Shown one piece after another: positions 9,809 to 18,044 of a stretch of 64,000 nucleotides of DNA (position 1 is its first letter; each line of letters begins with the position of its first letter). The stretch lies in NCBI RefSeq assembly GCF_002917885.1, contig NZ_PQNY01000004.1, positions 124,001 through 188,000 on the forward strand, read 5' to 3'. The stretch comes from Flavobacterium croceum DSM 17960. GTDB taxonomy: Bacteria; Bacteroidota; Bacteroidia; Flavobacteriales; Flavobacteriaceae. Below the pieces are notes generated by a model, which ran no database searches, was not told the origin of the DNA, and saw only the letters and a program-made list of their open reading frames with translations. Both the position numbers and the translations under genes were made by a program.

Positions 9809-10546
9809 ATGGAAAAAGAAAATGTTATTTTTGGAATAAGAGCCATAATAGAGGCTATTCAAGCTAAAAAAGAAATCGACAAAATTTTTATTCAAAATGA
9901 AGCGAATAGCGAACTCATGAAAGAGTTGTTTAAAACCATTAAGCAACACAATCTCAATTATGCGTATGTTCCGGTAGAGAAACTCAACCGAATGACTACT
10001 CAAAACCATCAAGGAGCAATCGCTACCATAGCACCCATTTTATTCCAAAAATTAGAAACGTTTATAGACAATCTTGTAGAAAAAAACGAAAACCCATTAC
10101 TTCTTATCTTAGATCAGTTAAGTGATGCTCGCAACTTTGGAGCCATAATTCGAACAGCAGAATGCACTGGCGTTGATGGTATTATTATTCAAAAAACAGG
10201 TTCTGCTCCCGTAAATGGAGACACAGTAAAAACAAGTGCTGGCGCTGTTTTTAATATCCCTATTTGTAAAGTAGACCACATCAAAGACGCGATATTTTAT
10301 TTGCAAGGAAGCGGTATTACCACTGTTGCTGCTACCGAGAAAACCGAACAAAGCATTTATGACGTCAATCTAAATCAACCAGTAGCAATTATTATGGGAA
10401 GTGAAGACAGAGGCATTAACCCTTCTGTACTAAAAATTGTAGATCAAAAAGCAAAATTACCTATGTTTGGTACCATTGGTTCGCTTAATGTATCTGTGGC
10501 CTGCGGTGCTTTTTTGTATGAAACCGTAAGACAACGCAGTCTTTAA
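9809..10546 (+). CDS. rlmB: 23S rRNA (guanosine-2'-O-)-methyltransferase RlmB (SpoU/TrmH family)
   Basis: RlmB methylates the ribose of a conserved guanosine (G2251 in E. coli) of 23S rRNA using S-adenosylmethionine. The protein has the N-terminal substrate-binding domain (IFGIRAIIEAI, to about residue 80) and the C-terminal SPOUT knot with DARNFGAIIRTAE, GSEDRGINPSVL and SLNVSVACG (about 100-235), the three SpoU motifs. A reading frame is open from a GTG at 9782, but that codon is inside the susD terminator stem. The ATG at 9809 gives a normal 245-residue protein and is preferred. Confidence 0.92.
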   Translation: MEKENVIFGIRAIIEAIQAKKEIDKIFIQNEANSELMKELFKTIKQHNLNYAYVPVEKLNRMTTQNHQGAIATIAPILFQKLETFIDNLVEKNENPLLLILDQLSDARNFGAIIRTAECTGVDGIIIQKTGSAPVNGDTVKTSAGAVFNIPICKVDHIKDAIFYLQGSGITTVAATEKTEQSIYDVNLNQPVAIIMGSEDRGINPSVLKIVDQKAKLPMFGTIGSLNVSVACGAFLYETVRQRSL

Positions 10547-10592
10547 TTCATTTCTAGAAACAAAAACCCATAGCATCTCTGTAATCCATATT

Positions 10593-10632
10593 CCCGCTTT
10601 TCGCACTACGCGGTAGTTTGCTTCAATCGGGG
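10593..10632. repeat. Imperfect intergenic hairpin between rlmB and the rhomboid gene
   Basis: The core ACTAC-GCG-GTAGT (10605-10617) is a perfect 5-bp stem, enclosed by outer CCCG (10593-10596) and CGGGG (10628-10632). It lies between convergent genes and may act as a terminator. It also resembles a dispersed flavobacterial intergenic sequence that I recall from other genomes but could not check. Confidence 0.35.
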
Positions 10633-10637
10633 TTAAA

Positions 10638-11441
10638 TTATAGGCCATTTTCCTTTTTGTAATCTTTGTTTTCAGCATAATGGTATACAAAAGGTGTTTG
10701 TTGTGGCGTATCAGAACATAAAATCTCTTCATATTCTACAACAATTTCTTCTGATTTAGGCGGATTTACAAAATTTCCATTCTCGTCAAATCGTTTCATA
10801 AAAGCATCATTCATGGGGTTAAAACTCGATTTTTCCCAATCATACTGCATATCTTCAACATAGTTAGGCGTTTTATATAAAAAAACAAAAACTAATCCCA
10901 CCACAAATCCAGATAAATGGCCTTCCCAAGAAATATTTTGCAATTCTGTAAGTATAGGATCTGGAAACATATACCAAACCATACTGCCATAAAACAACAA
11001 TACAGTAAAAGACAACGCCATTAATCTATAATATCCCGTATACAATCCTTTAAAAAAAATAAACGAAACCAAAAGGTAAATATAACTACTTGCTCCAATA
11101 TGAATGTTACTTCGAGCGACAACCCATGTTAATAAACCCGAAACTAATATTCCGTAAACGATAATTTTTAAAGCAATAGTTCTATAAAAATAAATTAAAG
11201 CACCAGTAAGCACAAATACCGGAACTGTATTACTCAAAATATGATTCAAATCGGCATGAAGAAATGGGCTAAAAAAAATTCCGAGAAGTCCATGCCAACT
11301 TCTAGGATATATACCCAAACTATTTAAGTTAAGATTAAAAACCTGATTAGTATAAAATGACAACCACATAATCACAACAAACAATGTAGGAACAATCCAC
11401 ACCGAAGGGGTAAATTTAAAAAAGCTCAATTCTTTTTCCAT
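10638..11441 (-). CDS. Rhomboid family intramembrane serine protease
   Basis: Rhomboids cut transmembrane helices inside the membrane with a Ser-His dyad. The 267-residue protein has six or so hydrophobic segments in residues 14-190, the HxxxN-type motif HADLNHILSN, the catalytic serine in GASS (Ser118) and the catalytic histidine in EGHLSG (His175). A soluble acidic tail of about 75 residues follows. It stands alone between the convergent rlmB and the divergent rarA, so no substrate is suggested by context. Confidence 0.88.
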   Translation of the reverse strand: MEKELSFFKFTPSVWIVPTLFVVIMWLSFYTNQVFNLNLNSLGIYPRSWHGLLGIFFSPFLHADLNHILSNTVPVFVLTGALIYFYRTIALKIIVYGILVSGLLTWVVARSNIHIGASSYIYLLVSFIFFKGLYTGYYRLMALSFTVLLFYGSMVWYMFPDPILTELQNISWEGHLSGFVVGLVFVFLYKTPNYVEDMQYDWEKSSFNPMNDAFMKRFDENGNFVNPPKSEEIVVEYEEILCSDTPQQTPFVYHYAENKDYKKENGL

Positions 11442-11611
11442 ATACTACTTTTGTACAGTAATTAATCAAAAATACGCCCAATTATTATTACTATGCTAAT
11501 TTGTCAGCTATAAGAAAGCCTCATATAAACTATTTTAGCACATAAAAATCAAAAATTATAGCGGTAAACAAAAATTTAAATTTGTTATTTTTACATCGAA
11601 ATACATACAAA

Positions 11612-12889
11612 ATGACCGCACCTCTAGCCGAAAGAATTCGTCCAAAGAATTTAGAAGAATATATCAGTCAGTTGCATTTAGTAGGATCAAAAGGTTCTTT
11701 AACGCAACAAATCGCTACAGGCAATATACCTTCTATGCTCTTTTGGGGACCTCCCGGAACAGGTAAAACTACTTTAGCACAAATTATCGCTACACAAAGC
11801 GAACGTCCTTTTTATGAACTAAGTGCTATAAATAGTGGCGTAAAAGAAGTTCGTGATGTTATTGATAAAGCAAAACAATCTGGAGGTATTTTTACCTCAA
11901 AAAATCCAATTTTATTTATAGATGAAATTCATCGTTTTAGTAAATCACAACAAGATTCTTTACTTGCTGCTGTAGAAAAAGGCTGGATTACCCTTATTGG
12001 TGCTACTACCGAAAACCCTAGTTTTGAAGTAATTCCTGCATTATTGTCACGCTGTCAGGTTTATATATTGCATTCTTTTTCAAAAGAAGATTTAATAGCT
12101 TTACTGCATAGAGCAATTGAAAAAGACGAGATTTTACAAAAAAAGAAGATAACAATTAAAGAGTACGAAGCCTTATTGCGTCTTTCTGGCGGAGACGGCA
12201 GAAAACTCTTAAACATTTTTGAATTGGTTATCAACGCTTCTAAAAGCGAACATATAACCATAACAAACGAGTTGGTTTTAAATCTTGTGCAACAAAATAC
12301 TGTTTTATACGATAAAACGGGAGAACAGCATTACGACATCGTATCTGCTTTTATAAAATCTATACGAGGCAGCGATCCTAACGGAGCAGTATACTGGCTT
12401 GCCCGAATGATTGAAGGCGGAGAAGATGTAAAATTTATAGCACGTAGAATGCTTATACTTGCGAGTGAAGATATTGGCAATGCAAATCCTACGGCATTAA
12501 TTATGGCAAACAACACTTTTCAAGCAGTAACTACTATTGGATATCCAGAGAGTAGAATACTATTGAGCCAATGTGCTATTTATTTGGCTACATCTGCCAA
12601 AAGCAACGCAAGTTACTTAGCCATTGGCAAAGCGCAACAATTGATAAAACAAACAGGTGATTTATCTGTGCCTTTACATTTACGAAATGCTCCTACCAAA
12701 CTTATGAAAGAACTAGGGTATGGCGAAGCATATTTGTATGCTCACGATTTTACAAACAATTTTGTAGAACAAGAATTTCTACCCGAATCGATAAAAGAAA
12801 CTACTTTTTACGAGCCTGGCGATAATGCAAGAGAGCGTGAATTACGTCAGTTTTTAAAAAACAGATGGAAAGATAAGTATGGATACTAA
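11612..12889 (+). CDS. rarA: Replication-associated recombination protein A (MgsA/RarA AAA ATPase)
   Basis: RarA is a clamp-loader-like AAA+ ATPase that acts at stalled replication forks. The protein (425 residues from the ATG at 11612) has Walker [10 protein letters not shown] (46-54), Walker [10 protein letters not shown] (101-109), sensor 1 [10 protein letters not shown], the arginine finger region LLSRC, and the C-terminal tetramerisation domain with [15 protein letters not shown] and [10 protein letters not shown]. The frame is open 10 codons upstream to a TTG, but homologues start at the [11 protein letters not shown] type of sequence, so I use the ATG. A TAttTTTa box at 11586-11593 may be its -7 element. 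Confidence 0.93.
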   Translation: MTAPLAERIRPKNLEEYISQLHLVGSKGSLTQQIATGNIPSMLFWGPPGTGKTTLAQIIATQSERPFYELSAINSGVKEVRDVIDKAKQSGGIFTSKNPILFIDEIHRFSKSQQDSLLAAVEKGWITLIGATTENPSFEVIPALLSRCQVYILHSFSKEDLIALLHRAIEKDEILQKKKITIKEYEALLRLSGGDGRKLLNIFELVINASKSEHITITNELVLNLVQQNTVLYDKTGEQHYDIVSAFIKSIRGSDPNGAVYWLARMIEGGEDVKFIARRMLILASEDIGNANPTALIMANNTFQAVTTIGYPESRILLSQCAIYLATSAKSNASYLAIGKAQQLIKQTGDLSVPLHLRNAPTKLMKELGYGEAYLYAHDFTNNFVEQEFLPESIKETTFYEPGDNARERELRQFLKNRWKDKYGY

Positions 12890-12896
12890 ATCTAGT

Positions 12897-13604
12897 TTAT
12901 TCTAAATTATATTGTTCTACCACTCGTTTTTCATTTTGATAATATTCAAAAAACCACTGGTTATTTTGTAAATAAAACAAGCCTTTTTCTCCATTTTTAT
13001 CGGCTAGATATACATTTTCTAAAGAAGTTTTATAGCAAGAAAGCAAAACAACACCATTATAATCTAATATCTTAAAGTTTTGTCCGTACATTACTTTTTG
13101 TAATTTCGTATTCATTACAACAACTTCTTTTTGTTCTGTAGTATGTACTGATTGAGAAACTTTAGTCTGATTTTCACTGGGTGTGTATTGATACATTTTT
13201 AAAGCAGAAAAATTATCAAAAGCCATTCGTAGTGCTTCATTATATGCTGTGTAATATTCTTTTTCTTTACTTATACCTACACCAGACTCTGCTACAATCT
13301 TTTTTTCGCAGTCTTTTAATAAAACTTTAGTTTTGGTAGAAAACATAGTATTTGTAGCCTCTACATCTAGGTAAAGTACTTCACAAGGGTTTGACGTGAT
13401 AAAACTTGGTATTGTATCGGCTTCTGTGTAGGCTATTAATCCATATTTTTTTAGCATGAGTTTTGACAAAACATTCAAGTTGTGTTGATTTTCTACTTTA
13501 GAAAAAGAAAATTTATTGGGTACTATTGCATACTTATATTTGTTAATGGTTTGTGCATTAGAAACTTGAATAAAGATTATAAATAAGATTAAATATTTTT
13601 TCAT
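12897..13604 (-). CDS. Exported protein of unknown function
   Basis: This 235-residue protein begins with a clear Sec signal (MKKYLILFIIFIQVSNAQ). The mature part has a mixed alpha/beta pattern and ends in a segment of short beta-strands around GVVLLSCYKTSLENVYLADK, which looks like a small structural repeat or a lipocalin-like strand set. I do not recognise a family. It is presumably periplasmic, since no lipobox or T9SS tail is visible. It converges on rarA with only 7 bp between the stops, and lies downstream of the radC-yjjG pair but 111 bp away, so probably in a separate unit. Confidence 0.7.
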   Translation of the reverse strand: MKKYLILFIIFIQVSNAQTINKYKYAIVPNKFSFSKVENQHNLNVLSKLMLKKYGLIAYTEADTIPSFITSNPCEVLYLDVEATNTMFSTKTKVLLKDCEKKIVAESGVGISKEKEYYTAYNEALRMAFDNFSALKMYQYTPSENQTKVSQSVHTTEQKEVVVMNTKLQKVMYGQNFKILDYNGVVLLSCYKTSLENVYLADKNGEKGLFYLQNNQWFFEYYQNEKRVVEQYNLE

Positions 13605-13715
13605 ATTTACTAAATTATGTATTTTTTAAAGAATGTAAGTATTACTATATTTCTGTTGGTCTTTGCTAATGAGATAGTTTGCATGTAAGACGAAATCATC
13701 AATTTGATTTTACAA

Positions 13716-14405
13716 TTATAAATAATTTTTTATTTCTCCTAATGTATGTATGGCAATTATATCTTTTGGCGGTGTTACTTTAAATTCATTAAACCAAATG
13801 GTTTGCATTCCTATTGCTTTGGCTCCATAAATATCTGCTTCCAAACAATCGCCAACCATAACGCTTTGTGAGGCTTTTGCATTTGCAAATCGTAAAGCAT
13901 ATTCAAATATTTTAGGATTTGGCTTTTTTACACCCGCCATTTCAGAATTGGTGATGGTTTCAAAATAATGCATAATTCCCGAATTTTTCAATTTACCCGT
14001 TTGAACTTCGTTAAAACCATTGGTAATAATATGCAATGAATAGTTTGTTTTTAAATAATTTAAAACATCAACAGCACCTTCAAAAAGATGATTGTATGTA
14101 GGTAAAGTAGTTATGTATTGATGGGCAATAGTCCAAATATCAGCATCTGAAATAGACATTTTTAAACTATCAAACGAATCTCTAAGTCTACCATAACGTA
14201 GTTCTTCTTGAGTTACTACTTCATTTCTATACTTTTCCCAATAGAGTTTATTCAACGGAATATATACTTCTAAAAAGTCATTCAAGTTTACAGAAATATC
14301 CAAATTTGTAAATATTTCTTGAAACGCTAATGCCGAATTTTTTTCAAAATCCCACAGGGTGTGATCTAAATCAAAAAAAATATGTTTATTGGTACGAAAT
14401 GGCAT
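13716..14405 (-). CDS. yjjG: YjjG-family noncanonical pyrimidine nucleotidase (HAD hydrolase)
   Basis: HAD-family phosphatase of 229 residues. YjjG enzymes dephosphorylate noncanonical or damaged pyrimidine nucleotides and keep them out of DNA. The HAD motifs are present in order: FFDLDHTLWDF (nucleophile Asp12, acid Asp14), ITNGF (motif II), KKPNPKIF (motif III Lys) and MVGDCLEADIYGAK (motif IV). The helical cap between motif I and II has the size of the YjjG group. It starts 5 bp after the stop of the upstream radC-like gene, so the two are co-transcribed. Confidence 0.88.
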   Translation of the reverse strand: MPFRTNKHIFFDLDHTLWDFEKNSALAFQEIFTNLDISVNLNDFLEVYIPLNKLYWEKYRNEVVTQEELRYGRLRDSFDSLKMSISDADIWTIAHQYITTLPTYNHLFEGAVDVLNYLKTNYSLHIITNGFNEVQTGKLKNSGIMHYFETITNSEMAGVKKPNPKIFEYALRFANAKASQSVMVGDCLEADIYGAKAIGMQTIWFNEFKVTPPKDIIAIHTLGEIKNYL

Positions 14406-14410
14406 AATAA

Positions 14411-15109
14411 CTAAAATATTCCTTCATCTTGAAAACTTAAATACTCTTTTTCGGTAATAATAATATGATCTAAAACTGCTATATCCATGTAATTGCCTAC
14501 TGTTTTAATTTTTTGGGTTATTGCTTTGTCTTCTTGGCTTGCTTCCAATTTACCCGATGGATGATTATGAACCAAAATAATAGACACAGCACTTTGTTCT
14601 AAAGCTGTTTTAAAAATTAAGCGAACATCTACCAAAGCACTTGTAATGCCTCCTTTTGCAATTTGAGACTTATACACTACTCTATTGGCATTATTTAAAT
14701 ACAAAACCCAAAACTCCTCATGAGGCAATTCGCCTACAATAGGTTGCATAATTTCAAAAACAGCTTTACTTGAAGTAACTTTTTTTAATTCTATAGTGTC
14801 TTCTTCTCTTCTACGCCTTCCTAATTCTAAGGCAGCAGCAATAGAAATGGCTTTGGCCTCTCCTATTCCTTTAAACAACATCAATTGTTTAAGGGTAAGT
14901 TTGCCCAACTTATTTAAGTTATTATCAACGCTTGCAAGAATTCTTTTTGACAAGTCTACCGCACTTTCATTTTTATTTCCAGAACCAATAAGTATTGCTA
15001 CAAGTTCGGCATCGCTTAAAGATTCTTTGCCTTTAAGCATGAGCTTTTCTCGAGGCTTATCATCTTCTGCCCAATTTTTTATCGAAAAAGAATTATTTTC
15101 TAGATTCAT
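14411..15109 (-). CDS. radC: RadC-like protein with JAMM/MPN+ domain
   Basis: The 232-residue protein has an N-terminal helix-hairpin-helix region (LMLFKGIGEAKAISI, about 76-90) and a C-terminal JAMM metallohydrolase-type domain with HNHPSG (His181, His183) and Asp194 in ASQED, plus the upstream Glu in HEEFWVLYL. Despite the RadC name, a role in DNA repair is not established for this family. The longer frame begins at a TTG (15118). The ATG at 15109 is preferred. First gene of a pair with the YjjG-like nucleotidase, divergent from the DUF1287 gene. Confidence 0.9.
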   Translation of the reverse strand: MNLENNSFSIKNWAEDDKPREKLMLKGKESLSDAELVAILIGSGNKNESAVDLSKRILASVDNNLNKLGKLTLKQLMLFKGIGEAKAISIAAALELGRRRREEDTIELKKVTSSKAVFEIMQPIVGELPHEEFWVLYLNNANRVVYKSQIAKGGITSALVDVRLIFKTALEQSAVSIILVHNHPSGKLEASQEDKAITQKIKTVGNYMDIAVLDHIIITEKEYLSFQDEGIF

Positions 15110-15156
15110 GGTATACAAATAAACAAAAAAATGCGTTTAGTATTGAAAACAACAAC

Positions 15157-15771
15157 ATGAAAATACTTCATTTACTTCTTTTGCTCATGCTTTTTATGAT
15201 GTGTAGTCATAATAAAACGGAATATCGTAAACAGCAAAAACCCATATCTTTTGAAGAAAAACTTTCAAATGCTGCTCTTTCAATTATCGATGCAAGCATT
15301 GTATATACACCAGATTATGTAAAAATTAAATACCCAAATGGTGATGTGCCTGCAAAAACTGGTGTATGCACAGATGTTGTAATACGAAGTTATAGAAAAC
15401 TAGGCATCGACCTACAAAAAGAAGTGCATGAAGATATGCTTGCGCATTTTGAGGCTTATCCGAATTTAAAAAAATGGGGGCTCAAATCGACCGACACAAA
15501 TATAGACCATAGAAGAGTGCCCAATCTAGAAGTCTTTTTTGCCCGAAAAGGAGAAAAACTACCCATAACAAAAAATGCTGACGACTACAAAACAGGAGAA
15601 ATAGTAACGTGGCTTATTAACGATAAATTACCTCATATTGGCATTATTACCCATAAAAAGTCTCAAGATGGTAAAAGACATTTAATAGTTCATAATATAG
15701 GCAACGGACAAGTGCTAGAAGATTGTCTTTTTGAGTATAGTATTGTAGGGCATTACAAGTACACCAAGTAA
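15157..15771 (+). CDS. DUF1287 domain lipoprotein-like protein
   Basis: The 204-residue protein matches the DUF1287 family by its conserved segments: TGVCTDVVIRSYRKLGIDL (with the conserved Cys-Thr-Asp), NIDHRRVPNLEVFF, ADDYKTGEIVTW, LPHIGII and the C-terminal HNIGNG. The Cys near residue 72, the His in LPHIGI and a following polar residue are laid out as in NlpC/P60-like cysteine hydrolases, so a peptidoglycan-related enzyme is a reasonable guess. The start MKILHLLLLLMLFMMCS has a hydrophobic core followed by Cys, which may be a lipobox. It overlaps no neighbour and converges on mpl. Confidence 0.82.
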   Translation: MKILHLLLLLMLFMMCSHNKTEYRKQQKPISFEEKLSNAALSIIDASIVYTPDYVKIKYPNGDVPAKTGVCTDVVIRSYRKLGIDLQKEVHEDMLAHFEAYPNLKKWGLKSTDTNIDHRRVPNLEVFFARKGEKLPITKNADDYKTGEIVTWLINDKLPHIGIITHKKSQDGKRHLIVHNIGNGQVLEDCLFEYSIVGHYKYTK

Positions 15772-15801
15772 ACCCTTTTAACACATTTCTTAGGATAATA
15801 T

Positions 15802-17157
15802 CTATTTTATTAACTGTTTTACTTCTTCAAAATCCAATCCGCCATAATTTCCAGAACTCATTAAGAGTAATGCACACGCATCAAGATTATACGTAAAAAG
15901 AAATTCTTTAAACTCGGCTGGTTGTGTGTAGATTAGTAAATCGTTTCGCTTAAATGCTTGTGCAATTTGCTCGTAGCTTACTTCTTCCAACTGTTTAATT
16001 TTTACAGCATCGGGCGAATAAAAAACAACAGCAACATCTGCGGCATCCAATGCGCCTTCGTATTCTTTTAAAAAATCAGCATTTAGACTACTGTATGTAT
16101 GCAATTCTAAACAAGCTACCAATTTTCGATTAGGATATTGATTTTTTACTGCTTTTGTAGTTGCGGCTACTTTACTTGGCGAATGTGCAAAATCTTTGTA
16201 AGCTACTTTGTTGTTGCTTTCGGCTATTTTTTCTAATCGTTTAGAAGCTCCTTTAAATGTTGCTATAGCTTCATAAAAATCGGCTTCATCTACACCCATA
16301 CATTGGCATATCCATTTTGCACCTGAAAGATTGTTTAAATTATGGGCTCCAAAAATTTCTATAGGCATAAAACCATTTGGCGTTTCAAGAAGTGTTTTTC
16401 CATTTTCAACCTTGTATAAAGCGGTTTGATAAGGTATTTTTCGTATTGGATTTTGAGTTTCTTCAGCTACTTTTTTTACCACCAAATCTTCTTCATTGTA
16501 TACCAAAATTCCTCCGCTGGTAACTTGGTTTACAAAAATTTCAAATTGTTCTACATAATTTTCAAAAGTTGGAAACACATTAATATGATCCCAAGCTATT
16601 CCAGAGAGCAATGCAATATTGGGCTGGTATAAGTGAAATTTTGGTCTTCTATCCATGGGCGAAGAAAGATATTCATCGCCTTCCAAAACAATAAAATCGT
16701 TTTCTTCTGTAAGATGCACCATCGTGTCAAAACCTTCCAATTGTGCTCCAACCATATAATCTACGGCAATATTATGGTAATTCATTACATGTAAAATCAT
16801 GGATGTAATTGTTGTTTTTCCATGAGAACCTCCTATTACTACTCGTGTTTTGTTTTTTGATTGTTCGTAGAGAAATTCGGGGTAAGAATAAATTTTTAAA
16901 CCCAACTGTTGCGCTTTTAACAGTTCTGGGTTATCTGGTTTGGCATGCATTCCTAGTATGATAGCCTCGACATCGGTCGTAATTTTTTCGGGAAACCAAC
17001 CTAATGATTCGGGTAATAATCCTTTGTTTTGTAATCTTGACTTAGAGGGTTCGAATATAGCATCATCGCTACCTGTTACTTTATATCCTTTATCGTGTAG
17101 AGCCAATGCTAAATTGTGCATGGCAGCACCACCAATAGCTATGAAATGTGTACGCAT
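15802..17157 (-). CDS. mpl: UDP-N-acetylmuramate:L-Ala-gamma-D-Glu-meso-DAP ligase (Mpl, murein recycling)
   Basis: Mpl reattaches the recycled tripeptide to UDP-MurNAc, which bypasses MurC-D-E. The 451-residue protein has the Mur-ligase fold: an N-terminal Rossmann-like domain (HFIAIGGAAMHNLALAL), the ATP loop GGSHGKTT (109-116), the central-domain Glu in VLEGDEY, and ALLSGIAWDHINVFP. MurC shares the N-terminal motif but usually reads GIGGxGMSG, and the DRRPKFHLYQPNIALL stretch is typical of Mpl. The start at 17157 matches the family start MRxHFIAIGG. Downstream of a TPR-protein gene with a 70-bp gap that carries an inverted repeat. Confidence 0.88.
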   Translation of the reverse strand: MRTHFIAIGGAAMHNLALALHDKGYKVTGSDDAIFEPSKSRLQNKGLLPESLGWFPEKITTDVEAIILGMHAKPDNPELLKAQQLGLKIYSYPEFLYEQSKNKTRVVIGGSHGKTTITSMILHVMNYHNIAVDYMVGAQLEGFDTMVHLTEENDFIVLEGDEYLSSPMDRRPKFHLYQPNIALLSGIAWDHINVFPTFENYVEQFEIFVNQVTSGGILVYNEEDLVVKKVAEETQNPIRKIPYQTALYKVENGKTLLETPNGFMPIEIFGAHNLNNLSGAKWICQCMGVDEADFYEAIATFKGASKRLEKIAESNNKVAYKDFAHSPSKVAATTKAVKNQYPNRKLVACLELHTYSSLNADFLKEYEGALDAADVAVVFYSPDAVKIKQLEEVSYEQIAQAFKRNDLLIYTQPAEFKEFLFTYNLDACALLLMSSGNYGGLDFEEVKQLIK

Positions 17158-17181
17158 TTGAAATTTTAATTAGTAAAACAC

Positions 17182-17213
17182 CAAATTCCAACGAGCTAAA
17201 GTTTTGGAATTTG
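17182..17213. repeat. Inverted repeat in the mpl leader
   Basis: CAAATTCCAA (17182-17191) and TTGGAATTTG (17204-17213) form a perfect 10-bp stem with a 12-nt loop. It lies between the stop of the TPR gene and the start of mpl. It resembles a common type of flavobacterial intergenic inverted repeat. Confidence 0.7.
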
Positions 17214-17227
17214 CTATTTGAGTTTTG

Positions 17228-17911
17228 TTATTTTTTATCGAATTGTTCTTTAAGCTTTTCGGCTTTTGCTTTATTTTTTAATTTATTATAATAAAAATCG
17301 TAAAGTTTTTTAAATGTTGTTTTTGAATTTCCTAGTTCATGGGCATCTATATAATTCTTTTCGGCTTTATTATATCTTTTAAAATATTCGTTTATATAAC
17401 CATCTGCCAAATAACCATCAACTTTGGAAATGTTCATTAACTCATCGGCATATTTTTGAGCTTTTTTTTCGCTACCTCCTATAATTGCAGGTAATTCTAG
17501 ATATAAAAACACTAATGCCCAACGGGTTTCAACGTGCTTTGCATCGAGTTTAGCGGCGGTTAAAAAAGCTTGTTCAACATCGTTTATCATACTTAGTGCT
17601 TTGAACTTGTTTACCGATTTTGCTTTCATACCCATAGCACCTCCATATTTATACCAATAATTGGCACTTTTTGGAAACTTATCTTTCAACGTTTTGTATT
17701 GCTTTATCGCTTGATCCCAATCTTTAAGCTGCCCAGCGCAATCACCAATATACTCTATTGTTTTTATGTGATTTGGATTGGATTTTAAATAAGTTTCAAA
17801 TAAGACCTTAGCCTCTTCGTATTTTTTTTGTTCGAATAATTTTTCTGCTTTTTCAAATGACGATTGAGAAAAAGCAATTTGAACCAAAAATAAAAACAAT
17901 AAGTATTTCAT
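17228..17911 (-). CDS. Exported tetratricopeptide-repeat protein
   Basis: A 227-residue protein with a Sec signal (MKYLLFLFLVQIAFSQ) and several degenerate TPR units between residues 18 and 215, for example AEKLFEQKKYEEAKVLFETY, PNHIKTIEYIGDCAGQLKDW and YNKAEKNYIDAHELG. TPR arrays mediate protein contacts, and this one should act in the periplasm. No enzymatic motif. Its start faces the start of the large A2M gene across a 133-bp divergent region, and it may be co-transcribed with mpl downstream. Confidence 0.8.
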   Translation of the reverse strand: MKYLLFLFLVQIAFSQSSFEKAEKLFEQKKYEEAKVLFETYLKSNPNHIKTIEYIGDCAGQLKDWDQAIKQYKTLKDKFPKSANYWYKYGGAMGMKAKSVNKFKALSMINDVEQAFLTAAKLDAKHVETRWALVFLYLELPAIIGGSEKKAQKYADELMNISKVDGYLADGYINEYFKRYNKAEKNYIDAHELGNSKTTFKKLYDFYYNKLKNKAKAEKLKEQFDKK

Positions 17912-18044
17912 TTTAAAAAAATAAGTTCAAAAATAAGAAAATAGAAGTACTTTAGCTTTATTTTTATACGTTTAATTATTTTTAATTGTTGTTTCCAACC
18001 TTTTATTTGTATTTAAACTCTATATATTTAGAAATTATTTTTTT

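Noticed and set aside
10457-10732. 91-residue open frame on the minus strand
   Set aside because: It overlaps the ends of both rlmB and the rhomboid gene in other frames and runs through an intergenic hairpin. It is treated as a shadow frame.
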